Assembly: GCA_003458705.1 (NCBI GenBank)
Contig: QRVH01000023.1
Coordinates: 1 to 38,729 of the forward strand
Length of the DNA: 38,729 bases
DNA from: Eubacterium sp. AF22-9
Lineage (GTDB): Bacteria > Bacillota > Clostridia > Lachnospirales > Lachnospiraceae
Direction: 5' to 3'
Part shown: positions 9,055-18,090 of the stretch, piece after piece
How positions within the stretch are numbered: position 1 is the first letter of the stretch
Layout: every line of letters starts with the position of its first letter
Made by a program: the position numbers and the translations under genes
The notes under the pieces: model-generated
Databases searched by the model: none
The model's input: the letters and a program-made list of their open reading frames with translations, nothing else
Told to the model about the DNA's origin: nothing

Positions 9055-10035
9055 TTACACCTCCCCGGAATCGTCTTTAAGTATACTCTTGAATATGGCG
9101 TGTATTACAGCCGCAACAGGCCATATAACCCATGTTAAAGCCCATGCAAATGTGATGAAACTGATTGACAGATATATACATGTAACGGTAGGCCAGAAAA
9201 CAGACATAATAGTTGTTGCAGTATTGTTAATATATCTGACCTCTTTATTCTCCTTCTTAACATAGCTGCCGGCTACATTGTCACCATTAAGAGCAAGTAA
9301 AGTCTTACATGAAGTTTCAGCCATTGAACCGAAAACAATAAGGAATACGCCGACACTTACTATACAAATCATTGCTGCACCGCCAATATCGTCAAGTCCC
9401 TGTATTGGGATTGCGTCAAAAACGGCAGCAGGGACAAAGCTTATGATACACATAATAATTCCCAGAGTGCGGCACACAATAGAAATGTTGCGAAGCTGTT
9501 CCTTCTTATCCTGCACATATCCGACAGTGGCATAATCGATGATACATTCGTGTTTCTTAATATAGTCATATTTACTCATTAAAGAATTGGTTATTATAAA
9601 TATGCCGACACCGAATGCAGCTATAATAAACAGAGCAACAGTGCCCATTGTCTCGATAAAATTATTATGGATTGCACTGCAGGCTGCCACTGGAACTACT
9701 GAGAAAATACATAAGAAAACTCCTAATGCAGTCAGAAATGCATGTCGGCTGCCGGCACTTACAAAGCTTCTGGCTTCATCCTGTGTTAAAGTGCGTCTGT
9801 TATCAACAGGAGCAGAAGACAGTCTGTTAAGTCCGAGAGTTTCTGCGAGTTCGTCAAGATTGCCGAATTCTGAGATAACAGTGCCTACAGCCTCATTCTC
9901 GCTTTTACCTTCATTGATAAGTTCATTATATTTGTCCTCCATCATGCCCCACAGTTCATCTTTAGCCTTTAAAACTTCTGCTGTTGCGGGGAGATTGGCA
10001 AACATAGTTTCAAGATAACTTTTAATAGTATCCAT
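9055..10035 (-). CDS. HAAS/DUF1700-type multi-pass membrane protein
   Basis: 326 residues. The N-terminal ~65 residues form the helical HAAS / permease-prefix domain that typically sits next to PadR genes: MDTIKSYLETMFANLP...KDELWGMMEDKYNELINEGKSENEAVGTVISEFGN, with the conserved E-E-A and FG-LDELA region. About seven hydrophobic segments follow (near 100-120, 128-148, 185-205, 215-238, 280-320). The start codon is 3 bases after the PadR stop, with an AAGGAG site inside the PadR end. HAAS domains are thought to receive the signal relieved by PadR; the transported or sensed ligand is unknown. Confidence 0.8.
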   Translation of the reverse strand: MDTIKSYLETMFANLPATAEVLKAKDELWGMMEDKYNELINEGKSENEAVGTVISEFGNLDELAETLGLNRLSSAPVDNRRTLTQDEARSFVSAGSRHAFLTALGVFLCIFSVVPVAACSAIHNNFIETMGTVALFIIAAFGVGIFIITNSLMSKYDYIKKHECIIDYATVGYVQDKKEQLRNISIVCRTLGIIMCIISFVPAAVFDAIPIQGLDDIGGAAMICIVSVGVFLIVFGSMAETSCKTLLALNGDNVAGSYVKKENKEVRYINNTATTIMSVFWPTVTCIYLSISFITFAWALTWVIWPVAAVIHAIFKSILKDDSGEV

Positions 10036-10038
10036 ACA

Positions 10039-10377
10039 TTAATTCTCCTTCACAATAAATTTTTCAATAACTTCTTTAGTAAGAGCCCACTCTTTACATT
10101 TTGACTGATAATACAGCCGTCCTTCGTCAGTAATCTGATAATAGGTGCGCTTTTTTCCGCCATTCTCGCCTACACCGGGGAAAGAAGTGATATATCCGTT
10201 CTTTTCCATTCGTGTAAATGCTGAGTAAAGAGTAGTTTCTTTAACAATATATTTCTCATTGGTCATGGCCTTAATTTGTTTAGAAATCTCGTAACCATAA
10301 GACGGCTTATCAAGCAGAAGATACAGGATAATTGTATCGTTGTAGCCTCGTATAATGTCGCTGCTGATGCCAGCCAT
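10039..10377 (-). CDS. PadR-family transcriptional repressor
   Basis: 112 residues, the compact PadR form (winged helix plus a C-terminal dimer helix). Family hallmarks are ILYLLLDKPSYGYEI (helix 1-2 region), KETTLYSAFTRMEKNGYI (recognition helix) and the wing KKRTYYQITDEGR. GGGAGGAG precedes the ATG. It is the first gene of a three-gene minus-strand operon with the HAAS and DUF4097 genes and lies just downstream of the TACTACGACAG operator array, so it very probably represses its own operon. Confidence 0.9.
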   Translation of the reverse strand: MAGISSDIIRGYNDTIILYLLLDKPSYGYEISKQIKAMTNEKYIVKETTLYSAFTRMEKNGYITSFPGVGENGGKKRTYYQITDEGRLYYQSKCKEWALTKEVIEKFIVKEN

Positions 10378-10403
10378 GCATACTCCTCCCTTCGGATTAA
10401 TTG

Positions 10404-10421
10404 CAGGTGCTGATTCACCTG
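10404..10421. promoter_or_regulatory. Perfect dyad CAGGTG-N6-CACCTG
   Basis: A 6-6-6 perfect inverted repeat lies in the leader of the PadR operon, 27 bases before the start codon. It could be a second regulator site or a small leader hairpin. Confidence 0.4.
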
Positions 10422-10447
10422 ATAATAAATATTAAATAAATGATAAT

Positions 10448-10495
10448 TACTACGACAGGCGATACTACGACAGCCGTAGTACATCTGTCGTAGTA
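10448..10495. promoter_or_regulatory. PadR operator array (TACTACGACAG repeats)
   Basis: TACTACGACAG occurs at 10448-10458 and 10463-10473, 15 bases apart. Its exact reverse complement CTGTCGTAGTA is at 10485-10495, and a partial inverted copy CGTAGTA is at 10475-10481. The sites cover the promoter region upstream of the padR start, as expected for an autoregulated PadR dimer-binding site. Binding by this PadR is inference. Confidence 0.75.
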
Positions 10496-10536
10496 TATAT
10501 AACATGATATGCATAATATGTCAACAGGAGAATATA

Positions 10537-10577
10537 AAAATCCCTCAAAAGCAGGTAAACAGTGCTTTTGAGGGATA
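10537..10577 (-). terminator. Rho-independent terminator of the amidohydrolase operon
   Basis: The 14-bp perfect stem ATCCCTCAAAAGCA / TGCTTTTGAGGGAT has a 9-base loop. On the minus strand it is followed by TTTTATATT. It lies 16 bases after the amidohydrolase stop. Confidence 0.85.
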
Positions 10578-10592
10578 TATTAAATATGTGGA

Positions 10593-11507
10593 TTATTTGA
10601 AATATACTTTAGCTGCAGTAGCAGCCATGATATTTTCCTTGTCAGGTGTTGATATTTCATTGCTTAAGACAATGTAATCAATAAGGTGTCTGTAGCTGTC
10701 CTTGCACAGATTCATAGGCAGGTCGCTTCCCCACATAAGCCGGTCGCTTCCGACAAGTTCTATGGCGCGTTTAATATAATGGATTGCGTCAGGATAAGGG
10801 TATCTTGCGTCTTTACCCTGATTAGAAGGAAGGCTTGCAAGGTCGAATACAACATTGTCAAGCGTGAGTGCCTCCATTCCTTTAAGCCAGACATTTTCCT
10901 GAACAAGACCTCTTGGGGCAAGCAGATGGCACACAACAAACTGCGTGTCAGGGTGTCTTTTAATTGCGCGGGCGAGGGCTTCCGGCTGCCAGCACTCGGC
11001 AGGGTAGCGTCCAATATCGAACACAACAGTATTATTATGCATTTCAGCATATGACAGCATTTCCTCAATAACATCACCATCAAGGGGAATAGTAGGATGA
11101 TAACTCATAAGACCGCTTCCGGTACTTACCTCGAATTTTACAATCTTAATTCCGAGGTCTTCAAACAAATGCTTCCGTATAGAATCAACATTTCTGCAGA
11201 ATGGGTCATAAGTGGCTGCTGCAGCAAGACGGTCAGGATATTTCTTTGCAGCCTCATAAGTGTAGAGATTCTGCGGTCCTAAGAAATTGCCCTGAAGCAT
11301 AACAGCCTTGGAAACACCAGCCTCGTCCATAACCTTAAGAACCGCTTCCGGAGTTACATCATATTCACCGAGACACTCTGGTATCATCTGGAATATAGTT
11401 CCATCAGCGTAGCTTGCGTAACCTCCGCCTATAGCCTGCATTTCTCCGCTGTTTCCAAATCCATTGATGCAGCGGCATATATGAATGTGTGAGTCAATTA
11501 TGTTCAT
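10593..11507 (-). CDS. Amidohydrolase-family (metal-dependent TIM-barrel) hydrolase
   Basis: 304 residues starting at MNIIDSHIHI. The longer upstream frame is rejected because it overlaps the transporter gene, and because AAGGAGG lies just before this ATG. It belongs to the amidohydrolase_2 family of hydrolases and decarboxylases: HxH metal ligands at H7 and H9, later histidines in CHLL and RHLI, and the C-terminal GSD metal/catalytic aspartate in LMWGSDLPM. The substrate is unknown. It begins 25 bases after the SstT-like gene and shares its transcript, so it may act on something taken up with, or derived from, the transported amino acid. Confidence 0.8.
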   Translation of the reverse strand: MNIIDSHIHICRCINGFGNSGEMQAIGGGYASYADGTIFQMIPECLGEYDVTPEAVLKVMDEAGVSKAVMLQGNFLGPQNLYTYEAAKKYPDRLAAAATYDPFCRNVDSIRKHLFEDLGIKIVKFEVSTGSGLMSYHPTIPLDGDVIEEMLSYAEMHNNTVVFDIGRYPAECWQPEALARAIKRHPDTQFVVCHLLAPRGLVQENVWLKGMEALTLDNVVFDLASLPSNQGKDARYPYPDAIHYIKRAIELVGSDRLMWGSDLPMNLCKDSYRHLIDYIVLSNEISTPDKENIMAATAAKVYFK

Positions 11508-11532
11508 AGTTAAGCCTCCTTGTTGCTGGATG

Positions 11533-12756
11533 TTAATATGTAATCTCCCTGCCTTCTTTTCTCCACTGTCTGAATTCAGCAGAAGCAGAAAGTAAAAGGT
11601 CAGATGATGAGTTAAGTGCAGTTTCAACAGAATCCTGAATAACACCGATGATGAAGCCGATTCCGACAACCTGCATTGCAACATCGTTAGGAATGCCGAA
11701 TAATGAGCATGCCATAGGTATAAGCAAGAGTGAGCCGCCGGCAACACCAGAAGCACCGCAAGCAGAAAGCGCTGCAAGAATACTTAAAAGAATTGCACTT
11801 GGGATATCAACAGTAATACCTAAAGTATTGGCTGCGGCAAGTGTCATAACAGTAATCGTGATAGCGGCACCGTCCATGTTAATAGTTGCGCCGAGAGGGA
11901 TAGTAACAGAATAAGTATCTCTGTCAAGCCCCATATCTTCACATTCCTTCATATTAATAGGAATATTAGCAGCAGAGCTTCTTGTGAAAAATGCAGTGAG
12001 AGCACTTTTCTTTAAACATCTGAATATAAGTGGATAAGGGTTCTTATGTGTACACCAGAAAACAAGTATCGGGTTGGTAACAAAATAAATAAACAGCATA
12101 GTACCAACGAGAAGCATAAGAAGCTTTCCATATTCCTTAAATACTGACATACCATTGTTTGACACAGTATCAAATACAAGTCCCATAATACCAAATGGAG
12201 CAAAGTTAATAATCCAGGTAACAACCTTGGAAAGACCATTAGATATATCTACAAGCATATCCTTAGTAGAATCCTTGGCATGTCTACATGCAATACCGAT
12301 AACAACAGCCCATGCAAGAATACCTACATAATTGGCTTTAGTAAGTGAAGTTATGGGATTTTCAACAATGTTCATGAGCAGGGAGTTAAATACATCACCA
12401 ATACTGCCAGGTGATGACATTTCCTGTGCACCTTCTGCTAATGTAAGAGTTACAGGAAATAATTTGCTTGTAAATACTGCGATTACAGAGGCAAGAATGG
12501 TACTGAACATGTACAGAATAATTACGGTTTTAATAACGCCGCCGTGGCTTTTTCCTGAGTGGCATAAAGAACTTATGACAAGCACGAAAACAAGCAGTGG
12601 TGCGATAGCCTTAAGTGCGCCAACGAAAACGCTTCCGAAAAGAGCAATGCCGGAAGCCTTTGGAACGAGCAGGCCAAGAATAATACCAAGTGTCAGTCCT
12701 CCAATAATTCTTTTAATGAGACTAATACTAATCCATTTGTCTAATAATTTTTTCAT
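11533..12756 (-). CDS. sstT: Sodium:serine/threonine symporter, SstT type
   Basis: 407 residues of the dicarboxylate/amino acid:cation symporter (DAACS) family; SstT imports serine and threonine with Na+. Eight or so membrane helices are visible, and the family signatures are present: the serine-rich re-entrant region FFTRSSAANIPIN, the NMDGAAI motif in helix 7, and SACGASGVAGGSLLLIP in the second re-entrant loop. The 407-residue length matches SstT. The ATG follows a TAGGAG site. It is the first gene of a two-gene operon with the amidohydrolase and is divergent from the permease gene at 12889. Confidence 0.9.
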   Translation of the reverse strand: MKKLLDKWISISLIKRIIGGLTLGIILGLLVPKASGIALFGSVFVGALKAIAPLLVFVLVISSLCHSGKSHGGVIKTVIILYMFSTILASVIAVFTSKLFPVTLTLAEGAQEMSSPGSIGDVFNSLLMNIVENPITSLTKANYVGILAWAVVIGIACRHAKDSTKDMLVDISNGLSKVVTWIINFAPFGIMGLVFDTVSNNGMSVFKEYGKLLMLLVGTMLFIYFVTNPILVFWCTHKNPYPLIFRCLKKSALTAFFTRSSAANIPINMKECEDMGLDRDTYSVTIPLGATINMDGAAITITVMTLAAANTLGITVDIPSAILLSILAALSACGASGVAGGSLLLIPMACSLFGIPNDVAMQVVGIGFIIGVIQDSVETALNSSSDLLLSASAEFRQWRKEGREITY

Positions 12757-12811
12757 ATCTAACAGATTCTCCTATGCAAAACTTTTTCTATTATAAACTT
12801 ACAGAATTTAT

Positions 12812-12838
12812 TTGACAACTAATACTGTAAAGGATAAA
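12812..12838 (+). promoter_or_regulatory. Possible sigma-A promoter for the ArsB/NhaD-type permease
   Basis: A perfect -35 TTGACA lies at 12812-12817, followed 15 bases later by GATAAA at 12833-12838, about 50 bases upstream of the permease start. The short spacing and imperfect -10 make this tentative. Confidence 0.4.
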
Positions 12839-12888
12839 AAATATATTGTAAAATATAAAGCAATTACTATATTAAGAGAGAAAATGTC

Positions 12889-14006
12889 ATGAAGAGAATC
12901 TATAATTATTTAAAGAAAGATGCAGTGCTTACAATAAGCTGGGTGCTTGCAATCATTTCAATGCTTTTTATAAAACCAGATAAAGCGTATGCCGGTTACA
13001 TAGACTGGCGTTCACTTGGGATATTGTGGAGTCTGATGATAATAACAAAAGGCTATATGCAGAACGGAATTTTTGAAAAAATCGGACATGCCCTTCTTGC
13101 AAGAACACGAAAAATGTGGCAGCTTATTGCAGTCCTTGTAGGACTGAATTTCTTTAGCAGCATGATTATAACAAATGATGTGTCGCTTATAACATTTGTC
13201 CCATTTGCAATAATGATGCTTAAGCAGTGTGGCAGGCAGGAACTTATGATACCTGTAGTTGTATTGCAGACGATAGCTGCGAATCTTGGAAGTATGCTGA
13301 CACCGATTGGCAATCCGCAGAATCTGTATCTGTATGGACTGGCTGGAACAGGAATCGGAGAATTCATAATGTGGCTGCTGCCATACACAATAGCTTCAGC
13401 CCTACTTCTGGTTATATCAATCCTTCTTATAAAGAATAAGAACGAAATAATATGTATAGAAGATACAGACAGCGAAGCTGCACATAATACATCCGTGCCA
13501 CGAGTCATGGCCTACAGTGTATTATTTGTTCTGGCACTTTTAGTCGTCGCAAGAGTGCTGACATGGTATATACTTGCAGCAGCCGTTCTCATAACGGTAT
13601 TACTGCTGGAGAAAAATGTGCTTGCGAAGGCAGATTATGCACTGCTATTAACATTTATCGGCTTCTTCATATTCACAGGCAATATGGGAAGGGTTGAACC
13701 TGTGGCACATTTCCTTGCAGGAATCGTGAATAGCCGGGAGCTGGAAGTAGGAATAATAACAAGCCAGTGCATAAGCAATGTTCCGGCGGCACTGCTGTTA
13801 TCAGGATTTACAGACAATATAAAGAACCTCTCAATAGGGGTGAACATCGGAGGTCTCGGTACGCTTATAGCGTCAATGGCGAGCTCATATCGTACAAGCT
13901 GTATGCCAATGAAGTGCCAGAGAAAAAGGGAAAATATTTTGCCGTATTTACAGTTTACAATATAATATTTCTAGTGGTGCTGTATGTGTTTACGAAATTG
14001 ATATAA
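12889..14006 (+). CDS. ArsB/NhaD-superfamily ion permease (single-base frameshift near the C-terminus)
   Basis: Membrane transporter of the arsenite/Na+:H+/citrate permease superfamily, with about ten helices and the paired motifs TNDVSLITFVPF and GSMLTPIGNPQNLYLY that resemble the substrate-site repeats of this fold; the second-half equivalents are SQCISNVPAALLLSG and IGGLGTLIASMAS. The frame breaks at GAGCTC (13881-13886). One base later it reads LISYKLYANEVPEKKGKYFAVF, then a last helix ending VFTKLI at 14006. With one base restored the product is 372 residues; as given it ends at 13965 with a nonsense tail. The start has only a weak GAGAG site. Substrate not determinable. Confidence 0.8.
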
Positions 14007-14043
14007 CATATGGAAAATCTTACATAAAACAGGAGGGGAAGAA

Positions 14044-15622
14044 ATGTATGGATGTCCAGGTTGTGGAGCCGAGTTAAAATACGATATAAAAACAGGTAAA
14101 TTGCGGTGTTCACGATGCGGTAATAAATATGATGTACAGGCAATAAAAAAGGACAAAGATGCTGAAAGTTCTCTATATGAAATAAATGAATATGTATGTC
14201 CGTCCTGTGGTGGAAGAATATATACGGCAGATAATACGATAGCGGGATTTTGCAGCTATTGTGGTGCATCTGCAATTTTACAGCAGAGAACGGAAACAAT
14301 AGATGCGCCGAAATCAATAGTCCCTTTTAAAGTTGAAAAGCGTGTATGTAAGACAAAATTCAAGAATTTTGCAAAAAAGAATATGTATGTACCTGATGAA
14401 TATAAGACAGCGGACGGAATCAATGAATTCAGAGGAATATATCTGCCATATCATAGTTATGATGCGGAGGTTGCCGGTGTTTATGATGCATATGGCAGTA
14501 CAGAGACAACCAAAAAGAAAAAGAAGAAAATATATACAACAAAAAAATACTGGAAAATACACGCGCCAGTTCATGGTTATGTAAAAGGTATTACACATGA
14601 TGCCTCGGGATTATTCCGGGATGATTTAAGCGAGGCGGTAAATGATGCAACTGATTCAAAGGCAGTAGTGGATTTCAGACCAGGTTATCTGTGCGGATTT
14701 TACGCAGATATGTCGGATGTGCCAGCTTCAGAATATGAGAATTATGCATATGTCAATTCGAAAGAATACATAAATAATCAGATTAAATGCAAAGTCGGAA
14801 GCAACATGTACATAAATAAGACAGAACAGGAGCCACAGATTAAGATATCCTGTAAAGAGGACATTTTAAAACCGGTATGGTTTATGTCTTATCAGAACAG
14901 AAACAGGGTAGCATATGCTGTTATTAATGGACATACAGGGAAAATGAATTGTGATCTGCCGGTAGATTTTAAGAAGTTTTTTGGTGTGTCAGCAATCATA
15001 TCAGCCATTTTATTTATAATTCTTATGTGCTTTCAGAGTGTCATGTTTACAGCAAAGACAATGATAGGCAAAGACAATGATAGGAATAGCAGCAGTATTT
15101 AATCTTATAGCAGGTTTATTTTACGATGCCAACATAAGAAAAATGTATGACAGGGAAATAAAAAGAACTTATAAATTGAAAAAATCGGACATATCAAAAT
15201 TAGTTGCAATTACAGTTGGAGCATTTATGCTCATGTACTTTATTATAAGTTTTGTTATAACAGTTAATTCTGAATACAGGGAAAGCAGCAAGTGGGTTAA
15301 AGCTGTAATATGTGCAGTAACATTTGTAATGCAGGTGATTATGATTATTAAGAACTATCATAAATATGAGGCACTTAAGAAGAATAATACAGTGCCATCA
15401 CCGGTTTTTGTGCTTTCAGTTATAATTAACATAATCATTATGGCAGTCGCAGTTATTAATCCTGTGCATGATATATGGTATTATGTCGCGACAGCCATGG
15501 CATTGGCATCAGAAGTAATTGTGGTGATTGGAATGATAAGAGATTATAATTACAGCTGTACAAGACCATTGCCGCAGTTTAAAGAATACAAAGGAGGACA
15601 GGAAAACATTGAGATATCTTAA
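14044..15622 (+). CDS. Zinc-ribbon membrane protein, split by a 16-bp tandem duplication
   Basis: AGGAGGGG precedes the ATG. Two zinc ribbons open the protein: C4/C7 with C22/C25, and C52/C55 with C70/C73. A ~230-residue soluble domain of unknown type follows (contains a KKKKKKIYTTKKYWKIHAPVHG stretch at about 158-180), then several membrane helices. As given, the frame ends at 15102 and a second frame continues from 15077 to 15622. The cause is an exact 16-bp tandem duplication (15053-15084). Removing one unit gives one 520-residue protein, VMFTAKTMIGIAAVFNLIAG, with 5 or so C-terminal helices. It may help handle membrane or redox-active proteins together with the TPM and AAA+ genes that follow; function unknown. 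Confidence 0.75.
15053..15084. repeat. Exact 16-bp tandem duplication inside a gene
   Basis: CAAAGACAATGATAGG is present twice without a gap (15053-15068 and 15069-15084). Sixteen is not a multiple of 3, so the second copy shifts the reading frame of the zinc-ribbon gene. Confidence 0.95.
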
Positions 15623-16421
15623 AAAATTTCTGACGGTAATTATAATTTTCTGTTCCTTTATTATATGCGGCATATCTGGCACACAGCAGGTAAGCGCCAG
15701 TGAAAGTGGTAAAACTGACACCAGTTATACAATAATATATGATGATAGTGCTTATCTGATAAAAGATACTGATAAGCCGCAGTTGTATGATGTTATGGAA
15801 AGCATATCCAAGGATACAAATGTTATATTTTATACAACAGATTCAACAGAATATGGAAGGAACACAGCTGATATCTGTCAGAATTATTGTGCAGAACATT
15901 TTGGCAGTTCAAAGACTGCACCAGTAATAATGTTTACAATAGACATGTATAACAGAGAAATATATATGTACTGTACAGGCAGTACGCGTAAAATAGTCCG
16001 GAATGCAGAAGCTAATTCAATAACAGATAATGTCTATAAAAGTGCTACAGCAGGAGATTATGGCAAATGCGCAATAAATGCATTTACACAGGCAGAAAAT
16101 TGCCTTGCAGGTGGTAAAGTCAAAAGACCAATGCAGATTATTAATAATGTGTTACTGGCTATGCTGCTCGGAGTAACTGCTAATTTTACAGTTCTTAAAA
16201 TATCAAGAGCAAGTAGAAAATCAGCAGATAGATGTGGAGAAATGGTTGGAATAGCGAACAATTCATTTGTTAGTGTAAAGGTCAGCAAGGAACTGATAAA
16301 GGAACATACTACGGTAAGGAGGGAGTCATCTGATTACAGTGGTGGCTCTGGCGATTATTCGGGTTCTGGAGGGGGTTCGTCTGACGGAGGTGGAAGTTCC
16401 GGCGGAGGACATAGCTTTTAA
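15609..16421 (+). CDS. TPM-domain membrane protein with Gly/Ser tail
   Basis: 270 residues from a TTG start, chosen because AAAGGAGGA lies 10 bases upstream; it overlaps the preceding gene by 14 bases. A signal peptide (about 1-28) is followed by an extracytoplasmic TPM (TPM_phosphatase-type) domain at about 35-165: the I-Y-D-D-S-A-Y-L opening, NVIFYTTDS, and VIMFTIDMYNREIYMYCTG. A membrane helix lies near 177-195, then a short cytoplasmic region and a low-complexity tail (GGSGDYSGSGGGSSDGGGSS) ending GGHSF, typical of this family. TPM proteins are implicated in photosystem repair in plants; in bacteria the role is unclear. Operon partners are the zinc-ribbon protein and the AAA+ ATPase. Confidence 0.8.
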   Translation: MRYLKKFLTVIIIFCSFIICGISGTQQVSASESGKTDTSYTIIYDDSAYLIKDTDKPQLYDVMESISKDTNVIFYTTDSTEYGRNTADICQNYCAEHFGSSKTAPVIMFTIDMYNREIYMYCTGSTRKIVRNAEANSITDNVYKSATAGDYGKCAINAFTQAENCLAGGKVKRPMQIINNVLLAMLLGVTANFTVLKISRASRKSADRCGEMVGIANNSFVSVKVSKELIKEHTTVRRESSDYSGGSGDYSGSGGGSSDGGGSSGGGHSF

Positions 16422-16452
16422 ATGACTCTATAAAAATAATGGGGAGATAAAT

Positions 16453-17805
16453 ATGGATTCAATTAATATGTGCTACGAAATGTGTGATTATATAGAGCAG
16501 AATGGCATTGTGAAGCTGGCAGGAAATACAAGGCTTCGCGACAATCTTAAGAAGGAGTTTCTGCATTTTCTCATATACATATCAATGACAGATGGAAGAT
16601 ATGGTGAGGAAGAGAAAGCATTTATAAAGAAAAAACTGGGGTTCGATGTAAGTGCGTCAATGGCGGCTGATATCAAGAACCGCAACATGCTTGGCGCGGG
16701 CTATATTACAAGAGTGCCGGAGACATTTAAATATTTCATATTAGCCAATGCCGGTCACAAGATTAAGAACGACAGATACGACAACAAAGAGGCGCGGACG
16801 CTGGCAGAAAGCTACAGAAAGCTCGGACAGGAATATCTGGCTGCGAATACTGAAAGCACCGAGGTCGAGATAAATGTTTTATCATCATACTGTGTGATGC
16901 TAGACGAGAATCTTAAAGCCTATGGCCTGCTTCGTCCTGATTACAAGAGTGCGACAATACAGGCAGAGACAGAAGATGACGAAAAGCCGGATGCTGATGA
17001 ACTAATTGCAGAACTTAATTCACTGACGGGACTTACTGCAGTTAAAGAAGATGTCAATGCACTTATTAATCTTCTTAAAGTTCAGAAAATGCGTGAGCAG
17101 ATGGGAATGAAGCAGACAAGCGTCAACAAACACCTTGTATTCATGGGAAATCCAGGAACAGGAAAGACGACAGTTGCAAGACTGCTTGCCAGAATATATA
17201 AGGCAATAGGGGCAATCTCAAAAGGACATCTTGTGGAAGTAGACCGTTCAGGACTTGTGTGTGGTTACATAGGTCAGACAGCGACGAAGACTGCAGAGGT
17301 AATAGAATCAGCACTTGGAGGAGTCCTGTTCATAGATGAAGCATACACACTTACTAATGGAAAAGGTCAGGGAGACTTCGGACAGGAAGCCGTAGATACA
17401 TTATTAAAAGGAATGGAAGACCACAGAGATGATTTAGTTGTAATAGTGGCAGGTTATACAGAACTGATGGAGGAATTCTTAGATTCCAATCCGGGACTGC
17501 GTTCAAGATTTAATAAATTCATTAACTTCGAGGATTACACAGCCGAGGAAGAGGTTGAGATACTTATAAACAACTGCAAGAAACAGGAATACATGCTTTC
17601 CCGTGATGCACTTGAGGAAGCAAGAAGATTCTTTACAGACCGGGTAGCCGATAAGCCAGAAGGCTATGCTAACGCAAGAGATGTAAGAAACTATCTCGAA
17701 AAAGCCATATCCAATCAGGCAACAAGGATAGTCGGACTTAAGGATGTGGATAAGAATATACTGGCGATGCTTGAGAAAGAGGATTTAGTGGGGATAGAGT
17801 TGTGA
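16453..17805 (+). CDS. CbxX/CfqX-type AAA+ ATPase with TerB-like N-terminus
   Basis: 450 residues. The N-terminal ~150 residues are helical and resemble TerB-type domains (FLIYISMTDGRYGEEEKAFI). A single AAA+ module of the CbxX/SpoVK group follows: Walker A GNPGTGKTT at 232-240, Walker B VLFIDEA at 291-297, GLRSRF arginine-finger region near 355, and a C-terminal lid with ANARDVRNYLEKAI. Such ATPases remodel partner proteins. The gene follows the TPM gene by 31 bases with a GGGGAG site, suggesting the ATPase serves the membrane zinc-ribbon/TPM pair. The last two codons and stop (GAG TTG TGA) coincide with the first bases of structured repeat A. Confidence 0.85.
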   Translation: MDSINMCYEMCDYIEQNGIVKLAGNTRLRDNLKKEFLHFLIYISMTDGRYGEEEKAFIKKKLGFDVSASMAADIKNRNMLGAGYITRVPETFKYFILANAGHKIKNDRYDNKEARTLAESYRKLGQEYLAANTESTEVEINVLSSYCVMLDENLKAYGLLRPDYKSATIQAETEDDEKPDADELIAELNSLTGLTAVKEDVNALINLLKVQKMREQMGMKQTSVNKHLVFMGNPGTGKTTVARLLARIYKAIGAISKGHLVEVDRSGLVCGYIGQTATKTAEVIESALGGVLFIDEAYTLTNGKGQGDFGQEAVDTLLKGMEDHRDDLVVIVAGYTELMEEFLDSNPGLRSRFNKFINFEDYTAEEEVEILINNCKKQEYMLSRDALEEARRFFTDRVADKPEGYANARDVRNYLEKAISNQATRIVGLKDVDKNILAMLEKEDLVGIEL

Positions 17806-18060
17806 CATACGGGAGGTTGTGGCAGACGGACGCGGCGGGCGGGTGGATAGTGTCATTTTCAGACACGCTCTCGCTCGGTGGAAAACGCAGCTGTACTAAA
17901 TTCGCTGGTTAGCCGCATAAAATGCGGCTCCCAGCTCATTAAGTGCAGGCGTTTTCCAACGGTCTGAAACTAACACTATCCACCCGCCACCGCTTACTCC
18001 GCAAGCGTCTCCAGATGTCGCTCGCCGCTCCAGATGTCGCAGGCTCATCTGGAGAGGGAG
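17797..18060 (+). repeat. Structured repeat element, copy A
   Basis: Direct counterpart of copy B from GAGTTGTGACATACGGGAGG onward. The core folds as a long hairpin. The outer stem is 17839-17853 / 17973-17987 (15 perfect pairs, GCGGGTGGATAGTGT). Further stems are TTTCAGAC 17857-17864 / 17962-17969, GGAAAACGC 17880-17888 / 17949-17957, GCTGG 17904-17908 / 17931-17935, and the tip AGCCGCAT 17911-17918 / 17922-17929. After the core comes a second hairpin CTCCAGATG...CATCTGGAG. It lies directly behind the AAA+ gene and supplies or replaces its stop codon. It could be a structured RNA, a 3'-end processing element or a MITE-like mobile repeat. Confidence 0.85.
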
Positions 18061-18090
18061 TGGACTTTAGCGTGTAGGGAAGGCACAAGG

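Noticed and set aside
9278..10018. Plus-strand ORFs opposite the HAAS gene (85 and 143 residues)
   Set aside because: They are shadows of the minus-strand gene, without start signals.
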